This document shows, piece by piece, positions 1 through 12,233 of a stretch of 64,000 nucleotides of DNA. The translations under genes were made by a program, and so were the position numbers. Every line of letters begins with the position of its first letter. Position 1 is the first letter of the stretch. Source of the DNA: Agapanthus africanus (taxonomy: Eukaryota > Streptophyta > Magnoliopsida > Asparagales > Amaryllidaceae); contig JASDDO010000016.1 of NCBI GenBank assembly GCA_030015575.1, positions 180,480,815 through 180,544,814 of the forward strand, written 5' to 3'. Under the pieces are notes generated by a model. The model was not told where the DNA came from and did not search any database. It saw nothing but the letters and a program-made list of their open reading frames with translations.

Positions 1-1533
1 CATGAATATATGCCAAGAATCCCCGACATCCTTTCCTCAAGAGCTGATTAGCGCAAAGGGCAAAAATCAAACTAGGAAAGGTGGCACTACGGTCTCCCTG
101 AATAACAAGAACTGGCTCACCCGAAAAACTAAATCTGACCGCCTTCTCACGGTAGTCCACGGACACATAACAAGTGGCTTACCAGTCCATGCCGAGTAGA
201 ACGTCAAAGTCTAACATGTCGAGGAGGATCAAATCAACAGAAGAATCTCTATCCCCAATACAAACGGAACATGACCGAACACATGTCGAGCGATCAAAGA
301 CTCTCCTACGAGAGCAATCACAACTAGTGGCTGATCTAACAAGGAGGAATCTCGGCCCAACCTCGGTACGAAGTGTGTAGATACATAAGAGTGTGTGGAA
401 CCAGGGTCGAACAATATGCGTGCGTCGAATGAACACACTGAAAGAGTACCCGTCACAACTGCATTCGATGCCTGCGCATCCTGAGGAGTTAAAGTAAAAA
501 CTCGGTTCCGTCCTCTATCGGTACCCGGCTTTCCTCTGCCTCTGCCACCTCATCCTTTCTGTATAGGACCGCCATAACCACGGCCTCTCGGAACGTCAGT
601 CTCGCGTGGAGTAATGACGGGCGTAGGAGGTAAAGCTCTCGGAGGAGGGGGTGAAGGTGGTAAAGTGACCATTGGAACTGCTGCCTCGCCCTGGCGCCTC
701 ACGGTACAATGTCTGACTCGGTGATGCAGACTCCCACACCGAAAATATCCTAGCGACGGCTGCTGAAACGGTAAGTAAGAGCTAAATAACTGGCCCCGTA
801 TCAAGCCACGGCCACCACCACGGCCTAAAAAAAATCTGCCGCGGCCTCTGCTTGCTATACATCTGCCAAACTGCCCGGGAGCTGATACACCAGTACGAAT
901 ACACTTCGGTCCTAAAACAGTCGTAGTCTTAGTAATACGCTCCTCCACTAATATGGCTGCGTCCATTGCTGCTGCATAGGTGTCAAAGTGTTGGGCGCCA
1001 ATAGAAAGAAACAACTGTGTGTCAAGACCTCGCACAAATCTCTTGATGCGCTTCTCTTCGGTGTCCACCAAATAAGGAGCATATCTGAATAGATGGGAAA
1101 ACTTGATATCGTACTCGGCCACGGTCATACCAGGAGTCTGGCGCAAAGACTCAAAGCCGCGAGCTCAAGCATCCCCGACGCTCTGCGGAAGAAAACGCGC
1201 AAGAAAGACTGTCAAAAACTCATCCCATGTCATAGGAGGAAGACCTGCAGCTCGACCTCTTTCAACGGACTCACACCAGGTCTGGGCAAGGCCCTCCAGA
1301 CTGAAACTAGCAAGCTCGACCGATCTCGCATTAGAACACCTCAAGGAATGATAAATCCTGGCCATCCTGTCAAGAAATGACCGTGGATCCTCTACTGCGT
1401 CTGTGCCAGTGAAAACCGAAGGCTTCAGCCTTATAAACTCATGTAGTGATACTGCGATAATCTTGGTAGCGGCAGGTACAGCTGTCTGAGCAGTAGGTAC
1501 CATCACGGTCCCCGTAGCAGGAGGAACATCATC
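1..1533 (-). pseudogene. Ty3/gypsy gag-protease-pol 5' fragment, broken
   Basis: Read on the minus strand, this is the capsid/nucleocapsid and protease part of a plant Ty3/gypsy polyprotein, cut by the window edge. Gag runs from about 1530 to 550 and contains the retrotransposon-gag fold signature (segment around WDEFLTVFLARFLPQSV, then LRQTPGMTVAEYD and RFVRGLD). The zinc knuckle near 740 reads YFRCGSLHHRVRHC, so the first cysteine is lost. Protease follows in the same frame with active site FDPGSTHSYVS near 430, a common plant variant of DTG/DSG. Breaks: in-frame TGA at 1164-1162 and 552-550, a one-base frameshift near 265, and TAA just after LGMDW near 180. The reading then continues to the edge with QLLRKGCRGFLAYI, the linker before reverse transcriptase. 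The gag N terminus is missing because a copia LTR joins at about 1534. The lineage is probably Tekay/Del-like; no chromodomain is in view. Confidence 0.85.
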
Positions 1534-3236
1534 AGGTATTATATCTATCGTCAGATAACAGTTCTCTGGTGACACTAGTACAGGTTAGTCTGTAGACCCG
1601 AGATCATCATATAGTCTTGTGTGATTCCCACCGTGCTTTGATATCCTCCCTACCACGTTCAAGAGAGCGTGCAAACAGGTGGATTTTGGGTACAGTCCCG
1701 AGTCACATGGAGGCAATGAGCGATAGGAGGGGTTTCGTCTCTTCTGGTATTGGGGGTTGATGTTGTGCTATGCTCGATTGGCTATAACAGGAAGTCCCTG
1801 GCCAGGACTGATGATGAGATTTACTGGTAAGTGTTATCAGTAGTTTCTCGACCCGTTATGAGCCTCACATCGGCATGACTTATCAAGTTATTGGGGTTTG
1901 ACGTTTACCACCCCCAGACTCGATATGCGACAAGTGACCGGACTGTACGGTAGTGTTACTTACTGGATTCAAGGGAGTTTGGACAAGCTTGCTTGTTGAT
2001 CTTCTGATCGCTCAATACCTGGGTAGCCGTTACGTCCAGATAGTACCGCTGACGGCTTGTGGGTAACTGATATGATCATTACCTACTGCTGGCGTATTGA
2101 CGGGTCTTTAGAGTCCTACATAGAGGTTTCTTGGCTCAAGCGAAACGAAGTAGGGCACATATGTGATATGTGCGGGACCGAGATTAATACGTGTATGTGA
2201 TACCGTATTCTAATCTCGCGATATATGATACCAGTCGGTTATATGAGATATAGCCAGGTTATTGAATCAAGTATTATTCGATAAGTTGATATAAATGATA
2301 TTAGTCGGTTATATGTGATATAACCGGATTATTAAATCAAGTGTTGATTTAATAATTTAATATATAATTATATTTTTGTTATATAAATATATATTAACTA
2401 ATATTAGCTCACTTAAGAATTTCTTTTCTACTAATACGTTTAAATATATATATGATATATATTAATGTATTTAATTTTGTGTCCTGATTGATGATATATT
2501 GGACATGGGTGTATGAGACTCATATCAAACTAAAGATAATTTGGGGATTTAATTATTAAGGGATAAATCAAAATTCGGTGGAAATTGGAATGGTTTAGGA
2601 TGCTTGTGGAAGCATGTAGAAACTTTGACTTAGTCCACTAATTTTGTTTTACTCAAGATATTTATTAACCCAAGCATTATCTTTAGCCATGGTTAAGACT
2701 CTACAAATATCATTTATGATATTTTCTCACCCATGGTGACATTGGTTCATCTTCTTCATCTCCTTCCTTGCTCTGTAGATCTTGAGTGAAGTGAAAAAGA
2801 AAGAGAGAAAAATAATTCTAAAGTGAGCAAAATTCCTACTTCATCAATCTATACCAAACTAGCCATTTAGTATAGGTTGTTTACATCACTAATTCCTCAA
2901 TTAGTGAAGAGCTAGCTTGAGTTAGAGATTCCTTAAGGTAGAGCATATTCCGCCTCAAAGATCTTTGGGCAAGCTCGTTTCTTTCGTCTAGTGGAGCCTA
3001 AAGAGAGTCCGGGAGACCACTACTTGGAGCTAAGAGACTACTACACGGAGCTTTAGAATTGAAGGACCGGTCTACAAATGTTGTATTCCTATTTCACTTA
3101 GTGTAAAGTTTGTTTACATGCTATAAAACCCTAATTCTCTAGTTAGATCCTTGTTCGGGCTCGCTCGGCACCCAAGATTTTTTGAAATAGCATACTTGAT
3201 GCTTGCCGAAACATAGCGGGGGTGCTAAGAGAACCC
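1534..3236 (+). repeat. Copia-A 5' LTR, truncated at both ends
   Basis: This stretch matches, by eye, the inner and 3' parts of the copia LTRs at 15493, 26221, 28671, 47060 and 52077. Shared blocks include the GGTATTATA...CGTCAGATA...CTGGTGACAC segment, the GGAGGCAATGAGCGATAGGAGGGG segment near 1710, the CCGGTTATAT hairpins at 2234-2327, and the GAGAGTCCGGGAG block near 3003. The first ~450 bp of the LTR are replaced by gypsy gag. The last bases, the PBS and the first ~1.2 kb of leader are replaced by a gypsy LTR. It is probably the 5' LTR of the element whose pol starts at 12234. It holds no gene. Confidence 0.75.
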
Positions 3237-4436
3237 ATCACTCCTCTCTCCTCGAATCGGGTATATACATAACTCAAGAACCGAAAAAACTCATGGTGGA
3301 CGCCACACATCAAATCAAGAGACACCGCATTTTCTTTTAAAATGATCATAAATTTTCAAAAATCACACGCTGTTTCCCAAATCCTGAAATCTTATGTAAA
3401 CGGAAATATCCAAGAACATCATAATATATGAATATGACGATGATGGCGAATGTACATGATATTAATATGATGCAAGCTAGATGAATAACTAGAAGATTTA
3501 TATGTCAATAATGATGCAATGCAAAAATACAAGTTATCAAGCGAGTTCTATAGTGTACATGACATAGCAATTACCAATGGCGTATGTGTATATATAGAAT
3601 AGTGCACGTGCGGGATGGACCATTGGTAATGGTGCAAGTGTCCTAGTGTGATGATGCCAATGAGCATGATGATGCGTATGCAATATGGATAGGTGTATAA
3701 TTATATGTATACAAGAATTGCAATTAGTACTAAACATCGGGCGCTTTACGCCATCCGAGTGATTCCCCTATAGATGTTAATCTACTCACCGGAACGATCT
3801 CGGCTACTCGAATCCTACCACCTCCTTTCCTTTCCTAACCGTGTCCGACGTCTCCGCAACCGATCCTAGAATCACACAAAACATAGCACATGAGGCTAGA
3901 AATCTGATATGACACGAAATCAAATACTACACGAACGAACTAACTCTTACAAGTTAACACGTATGAACTTGGTGCGTTAAACGTGTGCAACAACGTCTAA
4001 GACTACCCCTAAGGGCTGTCAAGCAAAGGAAACGCCAAAACAAGAATCGAAATGTCCGTATCGTACGTTAACATAACGTCTAAATTAAGGTAAAATGGTT
4101 CCAGATTTTCATAGAGGTACAACTAGAGAAAGTTGCACACACCAGAGACCGAATTAGAGTTGTTGAGAGCTCTCGATGAAGACCCACGACCACACTCCCC
4201 AACGTGGCCGCAAATTGCGGCCAGAACCAATAAATCTGCGGCCAAAACGTGGGTTTAGGAGCTCGGGTTTCGAAGGTGTATTCCAAGTCCTATAACTAGC
4301 TTCCAGTAATTGCAACTTTCACAAAAGTGTCTTGGTTGATAGCAGATTCTAAAATGAGACTATAATCTTAACTAAATACGATATTTAACACTAAGTTGAA
4401 ACATTAAAGCGTTTTAGTGCAAACTTGGTATTTAAA
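3237..4436 (-). repeat. Left part of a minus-strand gypsy LTR (LTR-1)
   Basis: The sequence is the reverse complement of blocks in the plus-strand solo LTR that follows. Examples are the CTCATGGTGGACG region at 3292 (compare 6957-7024 on plus), the GATGTTAATCTACTCACC block near 3775 (compare 22290 and 62630), and the palindrome GGCCGCAAATTGCGGCC at 4206. The 3' terminus of the LTR (TGTCACGA on this strand) is missing at the junction with the copia LTR. The solo LTR inserted at 4437 splits this copy; it resumes at 10588. Confidence 0.8.
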
Positions 4437-5062
4437 TGTAACATTTTAAAAATATAAAATATTATTTTTTGGAATTTAAATAATAAAATAATAAATTTCA
4501 CGAAAACTATAAGAGTGTGAATTTAGGTTTTCGTAAAATGGTATAATTATATACCAATATTCTGGAAAATATTTGGATATTAAAAAGAGTTATTAATTAT
4601 AATGGTATTTATTGGATTTGGGCATTTTATTAAAAAATTATGCAATTATTTATATGCAAGTGTATGTTAAACTTGATTAGTGCACTACTAATCATGCTTT
4701 AAGCCAAATCCATTTTTATTAACCATGACAAAGGTGCCATGACACATTGTATTCTTTTTCAAGCATGGTTCCATTTTGTGTTTGTTGTATTTGGGTTTTT
4801 AAGAGAAAAAGATGAGACATGGAGAGGACAGGAGGGCATAGGCAAGAGAGAGAGAGAGGGGGGGGGGGGTTATTCCTTCAACCATGGCACATCTCATTCC
4901 CTCATCCTTCATTTCTTATCTTCACCTCCTTCATCTTCCTTCTTTTCCTCCTCCTCCACCTCACTACCACCCCCATAAACACCACTCAAAACACCTCAAA
5001 ACTCATGGCTTCCTTCACAAAAAATACTCATCACCTCATCCTATACCCCATGGTGAGTTCAA

Positions 5063-8000
5063 GTTTGGATTTTGAGCACATTGAACCATCTTGGAATTTC
5101 CTTCAGTTTCTCCAAGAGGTAAAATCTTCACTTTCCTTCATATTATCAAGTTTCTTAACCACCTATTTGTGTTAAGAGTTCGATTATGCTAGATTAGTGA
5201 TCTTGGAAAATTATAGGATGATTTTAATGGATGATTTGAGTTGTAGAGATGCAATTGAGGTTTACTCAGTAATCACAAACCATTAGTGATGTAATTCTAG
5301 GAAAACTTGAGACTAAAAACCCCAAAACATGAACTTAGATTTTTCCCGACATCGGTTTTTGACGAAATGTGATGATCTATTGGAATCTGCTATGACTAGA
5401 GAGCTCTGAAAAATAAGTTGCAAACACAGTGAGATGTGCAGGCCACCTAGAGACTACCCTAGAAATCCGAGACCCCAACTCCCTATTCTGGTCGCAGATT
5501 TAATCCCTACGGCCGCAAATTGCGGCCTGACCTTGGAGTCTTGGTCTGGTTCTTTGTCCATGGCTCTGTTATCTGATATATAGACCAACCCTATATGCAA
5601 AATATCCTCATTTCACCTTGGCTAGAATCTAGGAGTGTTTTTCTAAGTTGCTGATTTTGAGTTTCCGACTTTTGAAAACTTGGTTTTGGTATTTGAGTTT
5701 TGACATGGTCGTTGGACGTTCGTACGTCAACGCTGAGGGTTATTTGGTTGTTCTTGCATGCGTGGGCTATAGGTTCTAACCTATGTGCACTTCGCGTACC
5801 GTAACGGTTTTCGGAATTGGTTTTGATCTCATTACGATGTGTATTGATTTGTAGGTACCTTGCGTGAACTTCCGAGACGACGATGGAGAACAAGACGTTC
5901 ATCGACTTCGGCTAAAGCAAGGATAGTAGATGAGTAGATTTATATCTATGGGGAAAGTAGGGTGGATGGCGTATAGCACTCCCACAACCATAGTAATGGG
6001 AGGATCGAGGTGTAGAGCATATATATATAGAAACCTAAGCTTATGTACTTACGGATATGATCATAAGGATGAGTACGAGATTCCATGATAAAATGAGGAT
6101 ATGATGAAATAAGATGACATGAATTGAGATGTTGATATGAGGAATGCAAGGCGATATATACACATATACATATGCCAAGATATGATATGAGATTGACATA
6201 TATATATATATATATATATATGAGAATATAAGATAATTTGATGTACGCTAGATTGTTCTGTGCGCAATATTATGTGTAGGACGATAGATCCTTATTTTGA
6301 TTTGATAACACCGTACGATGGATTACCGTATGTGATATGATATACCGGATGATTGATCTGCACTCTTGACTTAAGGATGATTGTACGATGATCATACCAC
6401 ATCTGATACTATGAGGCTGGATCGCCGACTTATGAATTGTCTTGATTCGTAGAATCATTGCTTTCTAAACACCTTGGTGGATTATGGTTTACATTTGAAT
6501 AATCCAGGTGTAGTTACATACTTTATACCATTACAGTTTATGCTGTATTATTTCCTAGTGACATACGTACTGCGTTTCCAGCACTTAACTTTATATGACA
6601 TCGTCTGCTAGGACACATGCACCATTATCGATGATGCGTATGTTACACATACACAGATTTGCCGGCCCACACACTCATCATCGGTTATTGCCATGCCACT
6701 TACACAGTAGAACTGTTATATCGCCGTATTGCTCTTAAACTGTAAAAGTATAATCATTGTTCAGTACTTAGTACACGATATGCTTACATGAAAATACTCG
6801 AAATACTGTTATGTGCATTGCATTTACTGTACCTTTATGGTTACATTCATATGAGATTCTATTTTCATGATATCTCTGGATTTGAAAACCGCTGATATAT
6901 TTTAAAAGCCTTGTAATTATTTTAAAAATGCGGTTTCTCGTGATATGATTTGTGACGTCCACCATGAGTTTTTTCGGTTCTGAGCTATGAGTTACCCGAT
7001 TCGAGGAGTGAGGAGGCACCGTCTGTGGGTACATGGTGGGCCCGGTGCGGTACCGCAGGGCAAGAAGATCATATAGAAAGGCGTTGAGCCCGGCAGGGGA
7101 GCAATACCGACCGGAGTTGTGGGATCAGATGGATATGAGGGCCGATCCGATGAGACGACACCCGAGATATGAGGATTTACGTGTCGATGTTGAACACGTG
7201 TTTTATGATTTTTTCGAGTGTTGATGCTGGCACTTAGGTTTTATGATGATTTGATGTGTCGTTGATGGACACACGTTGGATATACACATGTATACATGCA
7301 TATGATTCAGATGACTTGATACTGGCACGATATCATTATTGTACTCATATGTATATACGGTCACCCTAGATAGGCACATAAGTTTTGATTTTGAGCGCAT
7401 TGAACCATCTTGGAATTTTCATCAGTTGTTCCAAGAGGTAAAATCTTCACTTTCCTTCATATTATCAAGTTTCTTGACCTCCTATTTGTGTTTAGAGTTC
7501 GATTATGCTAGATTAGTGATCTTGGAAAATTCTAGGATGATTTTAATGGATGTTTGAGTTGTGGAGATGCAATTAATGTTTATTCAGTAATCGCAAACCA
7601 TCAGTGATGTAATTTTGGGCAACCTTGAGACTAGAAACCCCAAAACACGAACGTAGATTTTTCCCGACATCGGTTTTTGACGAAATGTGATGATCTATTG
7701 GTATCTGCTATGACTAGAGAGCTCTGACAAATAAGTTGCAAGCACAGTAAGATTTCCAGGCCACGTAGAGATTACCCTAGAAACCCGAGACCCCAACTCC
7801 CTCTTCTGGCCGCAGATTTAATCCCTATGGCCGCAAATTGCGGCCTGGCCTTGGAGTCTTGGTCTGGTTCTTGGTCCATGGCATTGTTATCTGATATATA
7901 GACCTACCTTATATGCAAAATATCCTAATTTCACCCTGGATAGAATCTGGGAGTGTTTTTCTAAGTTGCTGATTTTGAGTTTCCGACTTTTGAAAACTTG

Positions 8001-8333
8001 GTTTTGGTATTTGAGTTTTGACATGGTCGTTGGACGTTCGTACGTCAACGCTGAGGGTTATTTGGTTGTTCTTGCATGCGTTGGCTATAGGTTCTAACAT
8101 ATGTGCACTTCGTGTGCCGTAACGGTTTTCGGAATTGGTTTTGATTTCGTTACGATGTGTATTGATTTGTAGGTACCTTGCGTGGACTTCCGAGACGACG
8201 ATGGAGAACAAGACGTTCATCGACTTCGGCTAAAGCAAGGATAGTAGGTGGGTAGATTTATATCTATGGGGAAAGTCAAGTGGATGGCGTATAGCACCCC
8301 CGCAACCATAGTAATGGGAGGACCGAGGTGTAG

Positions 8334-8391
<58 letters not shown>

Positions 8392-9816
8392 GAGAGAGAG
8401 AGAAACTTAAGCTTGTGTACTTACGGATATGATTATAAGGATGGGTACGAGATGACATTATAACATGAGGATATGATCAAATAAGATGACATGAATTGAG
8501 ATGTTGATATGAGGAATGCAAGGCGATATATACACATATACATATGCCAAGATATGATATAAGATTGACATATATATATATATATATACACACTCACACG
8601 AGAATATGAGATAATTTGATGTACGATAGATTGTTACGTGCGCGATATTATGTGTAGGACGATAGATTCTTATTCTGATTTGAAGACACCGTACGATGGA
8701 TTACCGTACGCGATATGATATACCGGATGATTGATCTGCACTCTTGACTTGAGAATGATTGTACGATGATCATACCACATCTGATACTATGAGGCTGGAT
8801 CGCCGACTTATGGATTGTCTTGATTCGGAGAATCATTGCTTTCTAAACACCTTGGTGGATTATGGTTTACATTTGAATAATCCAGGTGTAGTTACATACT
8901 TTATACCATTCATGTTTATGCTGTATTATTTCCTAGTGACATACGTACTGCGTTTCCAGCACTTATCTTTATATGACATCGTCTGTTAGGACACATGCAC
9001 CATTACCGATGATGCGTATGTTACACATACACAGATTTGCCGGCCCACACACTCATCATCGGTAATTGCCATGCCACTTTCACAGTAGAACTGTTATATC
9101 GCCGTATTGCTCTTAAAATGTAAAAGTATAATCATTGTTCAGTACTTAGTACACGATATACTTACATGAAAATACTCGAAATACTTTACAGTACTGTTCT
9201 GTGCATTGCATTTACTATACCTTTATGGTTACATGCATATGAGATTCTGTTTTCATGATATCTCTGGATTTGAGAACCGCTGATATATTTTAAAAGTCTT
9301 ATAATTGTTTTAAAAATGCGGTTTCTCATGATATGATTTGTAGCGTCCACCATGAGTTTTTTCGGTTATGAGCTATGAGTTACCCAATTCGAGAAGTGAG
9401 GAGGCACCGTCTGTGGGTATATGGTGGGCCCGGTGCGGTATCCCGGGGCATGAAGATCATATAGATCGGCGTTGAGCCTGGCAGGGGAGCACTACCTACC
9501 AGTGATAGTTTGGGCTTGGCGGATATCCGGAGGACACCGACCCGAGTCGTGGGATCAGATGGATATGAAGGCCGATCCGATGAGACGGCGCCCGAGATAT
9601 GAGGATTTACGTGTCGATGCTGGACACTAGTTTTATGATATTTTCGAGTGTCGATGCTGGGCACTAAGGTTTCATGATGATTTGATGTGTTGTTGATGGA
9701 CACACGTTGGATATACACATGTATACATGCATATGATTCAGATGACTTGATACTATACACTGATACTGGCACGATATCATTATTGTACTCATATGTATAT
9801 ACGGTCACCCTAGATA
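5063..9816 (+). repeat. Direct tandem duplication of ~2.3-2.4 kb inside the solo LTR
   Basis: Unit 1 runs from about 5063 to 7369 and unit 2 from about 7382 to 9816. Both begin with a GATTTTGAGC.CATTGAACCATCTTGG block and end with GTATATACGGTCACCCTAGATA. Between them sits an 8-12-bp joint (GGCACATA...). By eye the units differ at only a few percent of positions. Unit 2 is longer, partly because of its expanded (AT)n tract and partly because it keeps ~47 bp near 9500 that unit 1 lacks around 7110. Each unit carries one GC palindrome GGCCGCAAATTGCGGCC (5511-5527, 7829-7845). Confidence 0.85.
8337..8403. repeat. (AT)n followed by (GA)n microsatellite
   Basis: About 50 bp of uninterrupted AT repeats pass directly into about 15 bp of GA repeats. 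The equivalent place in unit 1 of the duplication (near 6020) has only a short AT run, so the tract expanded after the duplication. Other AT runs lie at about 6199-6222, 16919-16943, 17033-17058 and 50609-50647. Confidence 0.9.
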
Positions 9817-10587
9817 CCATAGTATTATCTTTATGTTGTAGTATGACCTAGGGATCGTTGTACATTCGATTTCTACCTGCTGATATTTTCTACTCACGAG
9901 TTGGCAACTCACCCCAGTTGTGCCACAGTTTTCTTGCAGGATCGACCGCTTAGTAGCGGCTCGCTGACACACAGCTTGCTTCAGGGTGTTTTGCATTGGT
10001 AGGTAAGGTACACATTTGGATCGTGACCACTCTTGTATATATTTATTCAGTTGTGTCTAGTTAAAAGCTCCATCAACCAGACTATGTATATTTAGTAGAC
10101 ATAGACACAGTCTTGTATTTTCTTGAGACCTAGAGCGAGATAGGTGTATTGTCTCCGATTTGAGCTTGATGATGTCTTGGTCTTCTTTACTTTCTTTCTG
10201 TGATTGATCTTCGCCTTGGGTCATCGTATATATGTATTGTGCGTGGTTATGATTCCACCAATTGGCGAAGAGCTAGCTCCCGCTTGGAGATGCCTATATT
10301 ATTGCTTGTATATGGTTTTGGATCAAAATTTACAAGGGAGGTGCTGCCCAAATTTCAAGTACGAAAATGTTTTCAAAGATAGTATACAAATCATTGCATT
10401 TTCATATGATTATACTTTTAAAAGAAGGATTGAATTCATTATGCCGACATTTCAAAACTGCACTCCATTATTTTTCGAAAAGGTTTAGATTTTTGGGCTT
10501 TCGGCTTACTTGAATTATGGCGGGGTCATATAGACTTCATATGATTCTCATGCCGGTCATGTGCCAATTCTGAGTCGTGACATTAAA

Positions 10588-11402
10588 CAAGACTATTAGG
10601 CACTAAACTATTCTTAACTACCCTAATTTAAGTCATGATTACCCTAATAGCCATTACAACCCCAAATTCAACTTAACACTTTTTTAAAACTCTAAATTTG
10701 TTTTAAACACTCCCCTAAATCCTAATTAAGAATAATTATGGCAAAGGATTAGCAAAACATGTAGTACACTTGGATCATACCTTAAAATGACTAGAAGGTG
10801 ATCCTAACTTGATAAGATTGCCACAAAGTGAAGACTTGGTTCAAAGAAACTCTTGAAGAGGTTTGAAATTGGCTTTTTGAAATGATTAGTGGAGGATTTT
10901 TTAATGATATGTGTAGGGTTTTTGGGATTAAAGAGAGGTTTTAGTTAAGGAGAAAAAAGAAGAAGAAGAAGAAGAGAAGAGAGTGAAAGAAGAGTCTAGA
11001 GAGTGAGAGAGAAATAATTCAACCATGGCTCACCTCTCACCTCATTTAATGCACCATGCCTTATTTTTCCCATTTTTCATTTTTATTTTCTTTTCTCCAT
11101 TATTCTAGAACCATCCTAGTTATAAAATGTATTAACCATTTATAATTTGTGTTTTAATGTGTCATGATTGCATAAACATGTTTAACATATACTAACCTAT
11201 TGTTAACACTAGATTAGTGTGTATGTGCATTTAAAATATTTTAATAATAAATAAATAAATAAATAAGTAAATAATTACATAAGTGAATAAGTATATTTAT
11301 GTCTATGTGAAAATAATTATTAACTAGGTTTTATTTGAAAAACGCATGTTATACCGCTAATTAATTTATAATTATTCTAAACAATTTTTTTAAAACGTTA
11401 TA
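10588..11402 (-). repeat. Right part of the minus-strand gypsy LTR (LTR-1)
   Basis: This continues the LTR interrupted at 4437. It contains the GAA-rich stretch and CCATGGCTCACC block around 10960-11030, similar in layout to 63590-63800 on the same strand. It ends at about 11402 with ...AAAACGTTATA, the mutated counterpart of CGTTACA, which is the 5' end of the LTR in its own orientation. Copia leader sequence begins immediately after, so this gypsy LTR was inserted into a copia leader. Confidence 0.75.
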
Positions 11403-12233
11403 GTTTTGAAAACTACTTGAATTTAAATTGGAGCTTAAACCAATCCTTTTCGAATCACTAGATTTTACAACGATATCAAGTTCTTTACGTTAAAGGTTTT
11501 CTTCAAAACCAGTCGTAGCCCTCCGTCATTTCAGATAAGTACTATTTAGTATTCGTGCTGCGTTTGTTGACCTTGTCAATGCATAGTGTTCGGTAGCTGA
11601 TTAGTGCTTATCTGCTGCATGTTGATGCGATTGGATTAGGGTAGTCATACGGCCTTGTTGACCTTGTCAAGGATCGTTTGGGAGGGTTTAATTCAATCAC
11701 GAAATGACGGGTTGAACTTGACTAGCGGCCTATGGTTTGTTGACCTCCGTCAAGGTCATAGGTCATTAGGGGTAAAAACAGATATTAGGAATTTCAAGTG
11801 TTGAAATTTGCAATGAGATTGCATACCTTCTATGAGATAGTTAGATCCCAATACCCACTGCGAGTAAGTGTTACTCCTGGGAGAGTTTTCCACTTTACAA
11901 TTAGCTAATCCAGTAGGTGTCTAAGAAAGGTGTTAACGGGGTTATGCCCCTGCGGAAATGAGGTTATTTAATTAGTTCCATGCGAAAGCACGAGGAGACT
12001 CTCTCGGAGTATCAACACTTGCTTGGCTGACCGATTGGCGAACTTGTAGGGTGTAATTAATCCCGGCTAATCTTACCTTTCAGAGTTTGAAGGAAGATTT
12101 GATAAAAATAGTGGAAGCCATCCTGATTATATAAGATAATAACCAATCTAATCTTGCAAGAGCGCACGCTAAAGTGTTTTCTTCTCTTTATCTTCAGGTA
12201 GCGACCATGTCACGCCTTAATTAAGGTAATAAT
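11403..12233 (+). other. Copia-A 5' leader, 3' part
   Basis: The untranslated leader before the copia coding region aligns with 33290-34069, 39420-40297 and 56540-57325. It includes three TTGAC/GTCAA hairpins at about 11558-11585, 11647-11678 and 11729-11762, the GCGAAAGC loop hairpin near 11985, and the pyrimidine tract ending TTCAG at about 12197. The PBS and first ~1.2 kb of leader are absent. A short ATG-initiated frame of five codons (ATGTCACGCCTTAATTAA, near 12207) precedes the main start. No protein-coding gene is seen. Confidence 0.75.

Larger units (their letters stand above)
4437..10582 (+). mobile_element. Solo LTR of the Ty3/gypsy family, with TSD TTAAA
   Basis: The element begins TGTAAC and ends CGTGACA, the same termini (in opposite orientation) as the gypsy-B LTR at 19568-23738. 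It is flanked by a perfect 5-bp target site duplication TTAAA at 4432-4436 and 10583-10587. No internal region, PBS or polypurine tract is present, so this is a solo LTR left after LTR-LTR recombination. Its length is 6146 bp against 4171 bp for the gypsy-B LTR; a ~2.3-2.4-kb tandem duplication inside it accounts for the excess. The flanking DNA on both sides is a minus-strand copy of the same LTR family, so this is a nested insertion into a relative. Short reading frames in it are not conserved between its two internal units and are not called. Confidence 0.9.

Noticed and set aside
4739..5175. Overlapping Pro/Ser/His-rich ORFs in the solo LTR
   Set aside because: They come from a C/T-rich, low-complexity tract; three frames are open at once, which is a composition effect.
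5591..5902. 103-codon minus-strand ORFs at 5591-5902 and 7909-8220
   Set aside because: They are duplicates by virtue of the tandem LTR duplication; no known domain and antisense to the LTR.
10950..11000. GAA-rich tract as a coding segment
   Set aside because: A microsatellite-like run in the LTR-1 gypsy LTR with matching GA-rich stretches in sister LTRs; no frame extends beyond it.
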